The notes under the pieces: model-generated
Database searches by the model: none
Told to the model about the DNA's origin: nothing
The model's input: the letters and a program-made list of their open reading frames with translations, nothing else
Source of the DNA: Pogostemon cablin
Lineage: Eukaryota; Streptophyta; Magnoliopsida; Lamiales; Lamiaceae
Direction: 5' to 3'
DNA length: 64,000 nt
NCBI GenBank assembly: GCA_023678885.1
Contig: JAHCLQ010000827.1
Location: 37,547-101,546 of the forward strand
Shown here: piece after piece, positions 1 through 11,970 of the stretch
How positions within the stretch are numbered: the stretch's first letter is position 1
How the letters are laid out: every line of letters begins with the position of its first letter
Position numbers and translations under genes: made by a program

Positions 1-30
1 AAGAGCATCTGATGAAGGAAATTGGCATCA

Positions 31-340
31 TGATGTTGGAAATTAGCATCATGATGAAAGAAAAGAGCAACATGTTCAAGGAAATGAGCATCACGATGAA
101 GGGAATATGCATCATAATTAAACAAAATGAGCATCATGACGTAGGAAATAAGCATTATGATGAAGAAAATAAGCATCATGATGAAGAAAATATGCATCAT
201 GAGGAAAAAAATGAGAATCATGATTTAGAAAATGAGCATCATGATGAAGAAAATAAACCTCATTATAAAGAAAATATGCATCATAATGAAGGAAATGAGC
301 ATCATGATGTTGGAAATTAGCATCATGATAAAAGAAAACA
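31..340 (+). repeat. Internal 274-bp spaced duplicate word in the HOR left arm
   Basis: The word GATGTTGGAAATTAGC followed by CATCATGAT and an AAAGAAAA tract occurs at about 32 and again at about 306 in H1, 274 bp apart (13 monomers plus one base). The second occurrence leads into the phase-breaking word GAAAACAGGTATTATG. Most copies keep both words; H2 has lost the second. This is an extra level of duplication inside the left arm. Confidence 0.65.
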
Positions 341-1044
341 GGTATTATGATGAAGGAAATAAGCATCATGATGAAGAAAATAAGCATCATGATGAAGAAA
401 ATATGCATCATAATGAAGAAAATAAGCATCGTGATGAAAAAAATGCATCATGATGAAGAAAATAAGCATCACGATGAAGAAAATGATCATCATTATGAAG
501 GAAACGAGCATCATGATGAAGAAAAATATGCATCATGATGAAGAAAATATGCATCATGATGAAGAAAATGAGAATTATGATAAAGAAAATGTGCATCATG
601 ATAAAGAAAATGAGCATCATGATGAAGGAAATGAGCATCATGATGAAGAAAAATATGCATCATGATGAATAAAATATGCATCATGATGTAGAAAATGAAT
701 ATCATGATGAAGGAAATGAGCATCATGTTAAGAAAAATGAGCATCATGACGATGAAAATATGCATCGTGATGAAGAAAATATGCATCACAATGGAAAAAA
801 TTAGCATCATGATGAAGAAAATGAGCGTCATGATGAAGTAAATGAGCATCATGATGAAGAAAATAACCGTCATGATGAAGAAAATATGCATCGTGATGAA
901 GAAAATATGCAATATGATGAAGAAAATACCCATCATGATGAATAAAACGAGCATCATGATGAAGAAAATATGCATCGTGATGAAGAAAGTACACATCATG
1001 ACGTAGGAAATAAGCATCATGGTGAACAAAATATGCATCATGAT

Positions 1045-1718
1045 GAAAGAAATGAACATCGCGATAAAGAAATTAGCTTAATGATGAAGGAAATGAGGAT
1101 CGCGATGAAAGAAATGAGCATTACGATGAAGAAAATGAGCATCACAATGAAGAACATACACACCAAGACGAAGAAAATATGCATAATAATGAAGAAAATA
1201 TGCATCAAGATGAGGGAAATGGGCATCATGATGAATAAAATGAGCTTCATGATGAAGAAAATAAGCATAATGATGAAGAAATTGTGTATCATGATGAAGA
1301 AAATAAGAACCAGAAAATATGCATCATGATGAAGAAAATGATCATCATGATGAAGAAAATATGCATTATGATGAAGAAAATGAGCAATATGCGTCATGAT
1401 AAGAAAATACGCATGATGATGAAGGAAATATGCATCAGAAAGAAGAAAATATGCATCATGATAAAGAAAATGATGGAAGCATCACAATTAAGGAAATATG
1501 CATCATGATGAAGAAAATATGCATCATGATGAAAAAATAAGCATCACGATGAGGGAAATATACAAAACGATGAAGAACATATGCATCATGATGAAGGAAA
1601 TGAGCATAATGATGAAGAAAATGAGCATCATGATGAAGAAAATGAGCATCATGATGAAGGAAATGAACATCATGATGAAGAAAATATGCATCATGATGAA
1701 GGAAATGAACATCATGAT
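1045..1718 (+). repeat. Sub-block X1 of H1 (about 0.67 kb, first of a diverged pair)
   Basis: X1 and the following block X2 carry the same ordered series of rare words. These are CATCGCGAT (1057 against 1731), GGATCGC then ATTACGATG, a GAACATAC word, a GGGCATC word, GAGCTTC, GAGCAATATG (1382 against 2063), GCATCAGAAAGAAG, CATCACAAT, and AAAAC.ATGAAGAACATAT (1564 against 2221). Spacing drifts between 657 and 681 bp because of indels. The ordered match is seen directly. That it arose by an ancient duplication before the HOR spread is inference. The same pair recurs in other complete copies. Block edges are approximate. Confidence 0.8.
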
Positions 1719-2340
1719 GAAGGAAATGAACATCGCGATGAAGAAATTAGCATCATGATGATGGAAATGAGGATCGCTATGAATGAAATGAGCATTACGA
1801 TGAAGAAAATAAGCATCTCGATGAAGAACATACGCCCAATGATGATGAAAATATGCATAATGATGATGAAAATACGCATCATGATGAAGAAAATGGGCAT
1901 CATGATGAAGAAACTGAGCTTCGTGATGAAGAAAATACGCATAATGATGAAGAAAATGAGCATCATGATGATGAAGATTTGAATTTTGATAAAGAAAATT
2001 TGCATCATGATGAAGAAAATGATCATCATGAAGAAGAAAATATGCATCATGATGAAGAAAATGAGCAATATGCATCATGATGAAGAAAATATGCATGATG
2101 ATAAAGAAAATAGGCATCAGAAAGAAGAAAATATGTCTCATGATGAAGAAAATGAGCATCACAATAAAGGGAATATGCATCATGATGAAGAAAATATGCA
2201 TCACGATGAAGGAAATATGTAAAACTATGAAGAACATATCCATCATGATGAAGGAAATGAGAATAATGATGAATAAAATGAGCATCATGATGAAGAAAAT
2301 GAGTATCATGATGAAGAAAATATGCGTCATGATGAAGGAA
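1719..2340 (+). repeat. Sub-block X2 of H1 (about 0.64 kb, second of the diverged pair)
   Basis: This is the partner of X1, with the same order of landmark words but its own private changes: ATGATGATGG after the CGCG word, GGATCGCTATGAATG, CATCTCGATG, and the words AATATGTAAAACTATG and CATATCCATC close to the end. Those private changes recur in X2 of nearly every HOR copy, so X1 and X2 had diverged before the present HOR copies spread. Confidence 0.8.
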
Positions 2341-2351
2341 AAGAGCATCTG

Positions 2352-4799
2352 ATGAAGGAAATTGGCATCATGATGTTGGAAATTAGCATCATGATGAAAG
2401 AAAAGAGCAACATGTTGAAGGAAATGAGCATCACGATGAAGGGAATATGCATCATAATTAAACAAAATGAGCATCATGACGTAGGAAATAAGCATTATGA
2501 TGAAGAAAATAAGCATCGTGATGAAGAAAATATGCATCATAAGGAAAAAATGAGAATCATGATTTAGAAAATGAGCATCATGATGAAGAAAATAAACATC
2601 ATTATAAAGAAAATATGCATCATAATGAAGGAAATGAACATCATGATAAAAGAAAACAGGTATTATGATGAAGGAAATAAGCATCATGATGAAGAAAATA
2701 AGCATCATGTTGAAGAAAATATGCATCATAATGAAGAAAATAAGCATCGTGATGAAAAAAATGCATCATGATGAAGAAAATAAGCATCACGATGAAGAAA
2801 ATGATCATCATTATGAAGGAAACTAGCATCATGATGAAGAAAAATATGCATCATGATGAAGAAAATATGCATCATGATGAAGAAAATGAGAATTATGATA
2901 AAGAAAATGTGCATCATGATAAAGAAAATGAGCATAATGATGAAGGAAATGAGCATCATGATGAAGAAAAATATGCATCATGATGAATAAAATATGCATC
3001 ATGATGAAGAAATTGAGCATCATGATGAAGAAAATATGCATCATGATGTAGAAAATGAATATCATGATGAAGGAAATGAGAATCATGTTAAGAAAAATGA
3101 GCATCATGACGATGAAAATATGCATCATGATGAAGGAAATATGCATCGTGATGAAGAAAATATGCATCACAATGAAAAAAATTAGCATCATGATGAAGAA
3201 AATGAGCATCATGATGAAGTAAATGAGCATCATGATGAAGAAAATAACCGTCATGATGAAGAAAATATGCATCGTGATGAATAAAATATGCAATATGATG
3301 AAGAAAATACTCATCATGATGAATAAAACGAGCATCATGATGAAGAAAATATGCATCGTGACGAAGAAAGTACACATCATGATGTAGGAAATAAGCATCA
3401 TGGTGAACAAAATATACATCATGATAAGGGAAATGAACATCGCGATAAAGAAATTAGCTTCATGATGAGGGAAATGAGGATCGCGATGAAAGAAATGAGC
3501 ATTACGATGAAAAAAATGAGCATCACGATGAAGAACATACACACCATGACGAAGAAAATATGCATAATAATGAAGAAAATATGCATCAAGATGAAGGAAA
3601 TGGGCATCATGATGAATAAAATGAGCTTCATGATGAAGAAAATAAGCATAATGATGAATAAATTGAGTATCATGATGAAGAAAATAAGCATAATGATGAA
3701 GAAATTGAGTATCATGATGAAGAAAATGAGCATCATGATGAAGAAAATTAGAACCATGATAAAGAAAATATGCATCATGATGAAGAAAATGATCATCATG
3801 ATGAAGAAAATATGCATTATGATGAAGAAAATGAGCAATATGCGTCATTATAAGAAAATATGCATGATGATGAAGGAAATATGCATCAGAAAGAAGAAAA
3901 TATGCATCATGATGAAGAAAATGATGGAAGCATCACAATTAAGGAAATATGCATCAGATGAAGAAAATATGCATCATGATCAAAAAATAAGCATCACGAT
4001 GAGGGAAATATACAAAACGATGAAGAAAGTATGCATCATGATGAAGGAAATGAGCATAATGATGAAGAAAATGAGCATCATGATGAAGAAAATGAGCATC
4101 ATGATGAAGGAAATGGACATCATGATGAAGAAAATATGCATCATGATGAAGGAAATAAACTTCATGATGAAGGAAATGAACATCGCGATGAAGAAATTAG
4201 CATCATGATGATGGAAATGAGGATCGCTATGAATGAAATGAGCATTACGATGAAGAAAATAAGTATCTCGATGAAGAACATACGCACCATGATGATGAAA
4301 ATATGCATAATGATGAAGAAAATACGCATCATGATGAAGAAAATGGACATCATGATGAAGAAAATGAACTTCGTGATGAAGAAATACGCATAATGATGAA
4401 GAAAATGAGCATCATGATGATGAAGATGAGAACCATGATAAAGAAAATTTGCATCATGATGAAGAAAATGATCATCATGAAGAAGAAATATGCATCATGA
4501 TGAAAAAAATGAGCAATATGCATCATGATGAAGAAAATATGCATGATGATAAAGAAAATAGGCATCAGAAAGAAGAAAATATGCATCATGATGAAGAAAA
4601 TGAGCATCACAATTAAGGGAATATGCATCATGATGAAGAATATATGCATCACGATGAAGGAAATATGTAAAACTATGAAGAACATATCCATCATGATGAA
4701 GGAAATGAGAATAATGATGAATAAAATGAGAATCATGATGAAGAAAATGAGTATCATGATGAAGAAAATATGCGTCATGATTAAGGAAAAGACCATCTG
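2352..4799 (+). repeat. HOR copy H2 (2,448 bp), left arm A, right arm B
   Basis: The left arm is the longest of the ordinary copies. It includes a local 42-bp duplication at about 3644-3727, where the pair AAGCATAATGATGAA / ATTGAGTATCATG appears twice. The second GTTGG word present in most copies is missing near 2640, where the copy reads GAACATCATGATAAAAG. The right arm is B-type: CATGATCAAAAAATAAGC near 3977, GGAAATAAACTTCATG near 4151, and GAAGAAATACGC near 4379, which has one A fewer than the A-type. Confidence 0.92.
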
Positions 4800-7187
4800 A
4801 TGAAGGAAATGAGCATCATGATGTTGGAAATTAGCATCATGATGAAAGAAAAGAGCAACATGTTGAAGGAAATGAGCATCACGATGAAGGGAATATGCAT
4901 CATAATTAAACAAAATGAGCATCATGACGTAGGAAATAAGCATTATGATGAAGAAAATAAGCATCATGATGAAGAAAATATGCATCATGAGGAAAAAAAT
5001 GAGAATCATGATTTAGAAAATGAGCATCATGATGAAGAAAATAAACCTCATTATAAAGAAAATATGCATCATAATGAAGGAAATGAGCATCATGATGTTG
5101 GAAATGAGCATCATGATAAAAGAAAACAGGTATTATGATGAAGGAAATAAGCATCATGATGAAGAAAATAAGCATCATGATGAAGAAAATATGCATCATA
5201 ATGAAGAAAATAAGCATCGTGATGAAAAAAATGCATCATGATGAAGAAAATAAGCATCACGATGAAGAAAATGATCATCATTATGAAGGAAATGAGCATC
5301 ATGATGAAGAAAAATATGCATCATGATGAAGAAAATATGCATCATGATGAAGAAAATGAGAATTATGATAAAGAAAATGTGCATCATGATAAAGAAATGA
5401 GCATCATGATGAAGGAAATGAGCATCATGATGAAGAAAAATATGCATCATGATGAATAAAATATGCATCATGATGTAGAAAATGAATATCATGATGAAGG
5501 AAATGAGCATCATGTTAAGAAAAATGAGCATCATGACGATGAAAATATGCATCATGATGAAGGAAATATGCATCGTGATGAAGAAAATATGCATCACAAT
5601 GAAAAAAATTAGCATCATGATGAAGAAAATGAGCGTCATGATGAAGTAAATGAGCATCATGATGAAGAAAATAACCGTCATGATGAAGAAAATATGCATC
5701 GTGATGAAGAAAATATGCAATATGATGAAGAAAATACTCATCATGATGAATAAAACGAGCATCATGATGAAGAAAATATGCATCGTGATGAAGAAAGTAC
5801 ACATCATGACGTAGGAAATAAGCATCATGGTGAACAAAATATGCATCATAATGAAGGAAATGAACATCGCGATAAAGAAATTAGCTTCATGATGAAGGAA
5901 ATGAGGATCGCGATGAAAGAAATGAGCATTACGATGAAGAAAATGAGCATCACAATGAAGAACATACACACCAAGACGAAGAAAATATGCATAATAATGA
6001 AGAAAATATGCATCAAGATGAGGGAAATGGGCATCATGATGAATAAAATGAGCTTCATGATGAAGAAAATAAGCATAATGATGAAGAAATTGTGTATCAT
6101 GATGAAGAAAATGAACATCATGATGAAGAAAATAAGAACCATGATAAAGAAAATATGCATCATGATGAAGAAAATGATCATCATGATGAAGAAAATATGC
6201 ATTATGATGAAGAAAATGAGCAATATGCGTCATGATAAGAAAATATGCATGATGATGAAGGAAATATGCATCAGAAAGAAGAAAATATGCATCATGATAA
6301 AGAAAATGATGGAAGCATCACAATTAAGGAAATATGCATCATGATGAAGAAAATATGCATCATGATGAAAAAATAAGCATCGCGATGAGGGAAATATACA
6401 AAACGATGAAGAACATATGCATCATGATGAAGGAAATGAGCATAATGATGAAGAAAATGAGCATCATGATGAAGAAAATGAGCATCATGATGAAGGAAAT
6501 GAACATCATGATGAAGAAAATATGCATCATGATGAAGGAAATGAACATCATGATGAAGGAAATGAACATCGCGATGAAGAAATTAGCATCATGATGATGG
6601 AAATGAGGATCGCAATGAATGAAATGAGCATTACGATGAAGAAAATAAGCATCTCGATGAAGAACATACGCCCCATGATGATGAAAATATGCAAAATGAT
6701 GATGAAAATACGCATCATGATGAAGAAAATGGGCATCATGATGAAGAAACTGAGCTTCGTGATGAAGAAAATACGCATAATGATGAAGAAAATGAGCATC
6801 ATGATGATGAAGATGAGAACCATGATAAAGAAAATTTGCATCATGATGAAGAAAATGATCATCATGAAGAAGAAAATATGCATCATGATGAAGAAAATGA
6901 GCAATATGCATCATGATGAAGAAAATATGCATGATGATAAAGAAAATAGGCATCAGAAAAAAGAAAATATGCCTCATGATGAAGAAAATGAGCATCACAA
7001 TAAAGGGAATATGCATCATGATGAAGAAAATATGCATCACGATGAAGGAAATATGTAAAACTATGAAGAACATATCCATCATGATGAAGGAAATGAGAAT
7101 AATGATGAATAAAATGAGCATCATGATGAAGAAAATGAGTATCATGATGAAGAAAATACGCGTCATGATGAAGGAAAAGAGCATCTG
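4800..7187 (+). repeat. HOR copy H3 (2,388 bp), left arm B, right arm A1
   Basis: This copy is preceded by the B-type word GACCATCTG (not GAGCATCTG) and starts ATGAAGGAAATGAGC. It follows a B right arm, so the B haplotype runs across the HOR boundary. The right arm is A1 (GAAACTGAGC) and is one monomer shorter than the 976-bp form, like H1. A one-base loss near 5393 (GATAAAGAAATGAGC) shifts the reading phase. Confidence 0.92.
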
Positions 7188-9535
7188 ATGAAGGAAATTT
7201 GCATCATGATGTTGGAAATTAGCATCATGATGAAAGAAAAGAGCAACATGTTCAAGGAAATGAGCATCACGATGAAGGGAATATGCATCATAATTAAACA
7301 AAATGAGCATCATGACGTAGGAAATAAGCATTATGATGAAGAAAATAAGCATCATGATGAAGAAAATATGCATCATGAGGAAAAAAATGAGAATCATGAT
7401 TTAGAAAATGAGCATCATGATGAAGAAAATAAACCTCATTATAAAGAAAATATGCATCATAATGAAGGAAATGAGCATCATGATGTTGGAAATTAGCATC
7501 ATGATAAAAGAAAACAGGTATTATGATGAAGGAAATAAGCATCATGATGAAGAAAATAAGCATCATGATGAAGAAAATATGCATCATAATGAAGAAAATA
7601 AGCATCGTGATGAAAAAAATGCATCATGATGAAGAAAATAAGCATCACGATGAAGAAAATGATCATCATTATGAAGGAAACGAGCATCATGATGAAGAAA
7701 AATATGCATCATGATGAAGAAAATATGCATCATGATGAAGAAAATGAGAATTATGATAAAGAAAATGTGCATCATGATAAAGAAAATGAGCATCATGATG
7801 AAGGAAATGAGCATCATGATGAAGAAAAATATGCATCATGATGAATAAAATATGCATCATGATGTAGAAAATGAATATCATGATGAAGGAAATGAGCATC
7901 ATGTTAAGAAAAATGAGCATCATGACGATTAAAATATGCATCATGATGAAGGAAATATGCATCGTGATGAAGAAAATATGCATCACAATGAAAAAAATTA
8001 GCATCATGATGAAGAAAATGAGCGTCATGATGAAGTAAATGAGCATCATGATGAAGAAAATAACCGTCATGATGAAGAAAATATGCATCGTGATGAAGAA
8101 AATATGCAATATGATGAAGAAAATACTCATCATGATGAATAAAACGAGCATCATGATGAAGAAAATATGCATCGTGATGAAGAAAGTACACATCATGATG
8201 TAGGAAATAAGCATCATGGTGAACAAAATATGCATCATGATGAAGGAAATGAACATCGCGATAAAGAAATTAGATTCATGATGAAGGAAATGAGGATCGC
8301 GATGAAAGAAATGAGCATTACGATGAAAAAAATGAGCATCACGATGAAGAACATACACACCATGACGAAGAAAGTATGCATAATAATGAAGAAAATATGC
8401 ATCAAGATGAAGGAAATGGGCATCATGATTAATAAAATGAGCTTCATGATGAAGAAAATAAGCATAATGATGAAGAAATTGAGTATCATGATGAAGAAAA
8501 TGAGCATCATGATGAAGAAAATTAGAACCATGATAAAGAAAATATGCATCATGATGAAGAAAATGATCATCATGATGAAGAAAATATGCATTATGATGAA
8601 GAAAATGAGCAATATGCGTCATGATAAGAAAATATGCATGATGATGAAGAAAATATGCATCAGAAAGAAGAAAATATGCATCATGATGAAGAAAATGATA
8701 GAAGCATCACAATTAAGGAAATATGCATCATGATGAAGAAAATATGCATCATGATAAAAAAAACATATGCATCATGATGAAGGAAATGAGCATAATGATG
8801 AAGAAAATGAGCATCATGATGAAGGAAATGAACATCATGATGAAGAAAATATGCATCATGACGAAGGAAATAAACTTCATGATGAAGGAAATGAACATCG
8901 CGATGAAGAAATTAGCATCATGATGATGGAAATGAGGATCGCTATGAATGAAATGAGCATTACGATGAATAAAATAAGCATCTCGATGAAGAACATACGC
9001 ACCATGATGATGAAAATATGCATAATGATGAAGAAAATACGCATCATGATGAAGAAAATGGGCATCATGATGAAGAAAATGAACTTCGTGATGAAGAAAT
9101 ACGCATAATGATGATGAAAATGAGCATCATGATGAAGAAAATGAGCATCATGATGATGAAGATGAGAACCATGATAAAGAAAATATGCATCATGATGAAG
9201 AAAATGATCATCATGAAGAAGAAATATGCATCATGATGAAGAAAATGAGCAATATGCATCATGATGAAGAAAATATGCATGATGATAAAGAAAATAGGCA
9301 TCAGAAAGAAGAAAATATGCATCATGATGAAGAAAATGAGCATCACAATTAAGGGAATATGCATCATGATGAAGAATATATGCATCACGATGAAGGAAAT
9401 ATGTAAAACTATGAAGAACATATCCATCATGATGAAGGAAATGAGAATAATGATGAATAAAATGAGCATCATGATGAAGAAAATGAGTATCATGATGAAG
9501 AAAATATGCGTCATGATTAAGGAAAAGACCATCTG
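7188..9535 (+). repeat. HOR copy H4 (2,348 bp), left arm A, right arm B with deletion
   Basis: The left arm carries the GTTCAAGG variant otherwise seen only in H1, marking the two as sisters 7,176 bp apart. The start word is ATGAAGGAAATTTGC (a private T). The right arm is B-type but has lost about 38 bp near 8755-8765, where it reads CATGATAAAAAAAACATATG. This removes the ATACAAAACGATG landmark found in the other complete right arms. Confidence 0.92.
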
Positions 9536-11970
9536 ATGAAGGAAATGAGCATCATGATGTTGGAAATTAGCATCATGATGAAAGAAAAGAGCAACATGTT
9601 GAAGGAAATGAGCATCACGATGAAGGGAATATGCATCATAATTAAACAAAATGAGCATCATGACGTAGGAAATAAGCATTATGATGAAGAAAATAAGCAT
9701 CATGATGAAGAAAATATGCATCATGAGGAAAAAAATGAGAATCATGATTTAGAAAATGAGCATCATGATGAAGAAAATAAACCTCATTATAAAGAAAATA
9801 TGCATCATAATGAAGGAAATGAGCATCATGATGTTGGAAATTAGCATCATGATAAAAGAAAACAGGTATTATGATGAAGGAAATAAGCATCATGATGAAG
9901 AAAATGAGCATCATGATGAAGAAAATATGCATCATAATGAAGAAAATAAGCATCGTGATGAAAAAATGCATCATGATGAAGAAAATAAGCATCACGATGA
10001 AGAAAATTATCATCATTATGAAGGAAACGAGCATCATGATGAAGAAAAATATGCATCATGAAGAAAATATGCATCATGATGAAGAAAATGAGAATTATGA
10101 TGAAGAAAATATGCATCATGATAAAGAAAATGAGCATCATGATGAAGGAAATGAGCATCATGATGAAGAAAAATATGCATCATGATGAATAAAATATGCA
10201 TCATGATGTAGAAAATGAATATCATGATGAAGGAAATGAGCATCATGTTAAGAAAAATGAGCATCATGACGATGAAAATATGCATCATGATGAAGGAAAT
10301 ATGCATCGTGATGAAGAAAATATGCATCACAATGAAAAAAATTAGCATCATGATGAAGAAAATGAGCGTCATGATGAAGTAAATGAGCATCATGATGAAG
10401 AAAATAACCATCATGATGAAGAAAATATGCATCGTGATGAAGAAAATATGCAATATGATGAAGAAAATACTCATCATGATGAATAAAACGAGCATCATGA
10501 TGAAGAAAATATGCATCGTGATGAAGAAAGTACACATCATGACGTAGGAAATAAGCATCATGGTGAACAAAATATGCATCATGATGAAGGAAATGAACAT
10601 CGCGATAAAGAAATTAGCTTCATGATGAAGGAAATGAGGATCACGATGAAAGAAATGAGCATTACGATGAAGAAAATGAGCATCACGATGAAGAACATAC
10701 ACACCAAGACGAAGAAAATATGCATAATAATGAAGAAAATATGCATCAAGATGAAGGAAATGGGCATCATGATGAATAAAATGAGCTTCATGATGAAGAA
10801 AATAAGCATAATGATGAAGAAATTGAGTATCATGATGAAGAAAATGAGCATCATGATGAAGAAAATTAGAACCATGATAAAGAAAATATGCATCATGATG
10901 AAGAAAATGATCATCATGATGAAGAAAATATGCATTATGATGAAGAAAATGAGCAATATGCGTCATGATAAGAAAATATGCATAATGATGAAGGAAATAT
11001 GCATCAGAAAGAAGAAAATATGCATCATGATGAAGAAAATGATGGAAGCATCACAATTAAGGAAATATGCATCATGATGAAGAAAATATGCATCAACATA
11101 AAAAAAATATGCATCACGATGAGGGAAATATACAAAACGATGAAGAACATATGCATCATGATGAAGGAAATGAGCAAAATGATGAAAGAAATGAACATCA
11201 TGATGAAGAAAATGAGCATCATGATGAAGGAAATGAACATCATGATGAAGAAAATATGCATCATGATGAAGGAAATGAACATCATGATGAAGGAGATGAA
11301 CATGGCGATGAAGAAATTAGCATCATGATGATGGAAATGAGGATCGCTATGAATGAAATGAGCATTACGATGAAGAAAATAAGCATCTCGATGAAGAACA
11401 TACGCACCATGATGATGAAAATATGCATAATGATGAAGAAAATACGCATCATGATGAAGAAAATGGGCATCGTGATGAAGAAAATTAGCTTCGTGATGAA
11501 GAAAATACGCATAATGATGAAGAAAATGAGCATCATGATGAAGAAAATGAGTATCATGATGATGTAGATGAGAACCATGATAAAGAAAATTTGCATCATG
11601 ATGAAGAAAATGATGATCATGAAGAAGAAAATATGCATCATGATGAAGAAAATGAGCAATATGCATCATGATGAAGAAAATGAGCAATATGCATCATGAT
11701 GAAGAAAATATGCATGATGATAAAGAAAATAAGCATCAGAAAGAAGAAAATATGCCTCATGATGAAGAAAATGAGCATCACAATAAAGGGAATATGCATC
11801 ATGATGAAGAAAATATGCATCACGATGAAGGAAATATGTAAAACTATGAAGAACATATCCATCATGATGAAGGAAATGAGAATAATGATGAATAAAATGA
11901 GCATCATGATGAAGAAAATGAGTATCATGATGAAGAAAATATGCGTCATGATGAAGGAAAAGAGCATCTG
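9536..11970 (+). repeat. HOR copy H5 (2,435 bp), left arm B, right arm A2
   Basis: A B-type start (GACCATCTG, ATGAAGGAAATGAGC) follows the B right arm of H4. The left arm has a three-base loss near 10057 (CATCATGAAGAAAATATG). The right arm is A2, defined by GATGATGTAGATGAG, with a 28-bp duplication at 11654-11709 and a private CATCAACATAAAAAAAATATG region near 11091. Confidence 0.92.
11654..11709 (+). repeat. 28-bp direct duplication (off-phase) in H5
   Basis: A 28-bp unit beginning GAGCAATATGCATCATG is present twice in tandem, at 11654 and 11682. Because 28 is not a multiple of 21, it shifts the monomer phase by 7 bp. The same event is present in H6 (14130), H7 (16606) and H9 (21510) but absent in H8. 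Confidence 0.9.

Larger units (their letters stand above)
12..2351 (+). repeat. HOR copy H1 (2,340 bp), left arm A, right arm A1
   Basis: This copy starts with the A-type word ATGAAGGAAATTGGC after CATCTG. It carries GTTCAAGG near 74 where nearly all other copies have GTTGAAGG; only H4 shares this. It is short because one monomer is missing near 770 (the copy reads straight from GACGATGAAAATATG to CATCGTG) and because of a 7-bp loss plus one monomer at about 1310-1318 (AAGAACCAGAAAATATG). The right arm contains GAAACTGAGC, typical of A1, and a private GATTTGAATTTTGAT at about 1976-1990. Confidence 0.93.

Noticed and set aside
130..150. CRE-like TGACGTA within GACGTAGG, recurring in the HORs
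   Set aside because: It is an ordinary single-base variant of the monomer, lost or changed in H22-H28, with no gene nearby to regulate.
660..672. AATAAA polyadenylation-like words (GATGAATAAAAT)
   Set aside because: They are single-base variants of GATGAAGAAAAT, scattered several times per HOR, with no associated transcript unit.
1524..2747. 407-codon minus-strand frame with mixed HHDA and FIMM heptads
   Set aside because: The product changes from one heptad type to the other at frame-shifting indels, as expected of non-coding satellite. Stops fall at fixed HOR positions such as GAATAAAAT and AAATTAGC.
4031..4393. Forward frames rich in HHDEEN, resembling a metal-binding His-rich protein
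   Set aside because: The same stretch is also open in a second forward frame and in reverse frames. Length varies between HOR copies and no copy shows a conserved start or end.
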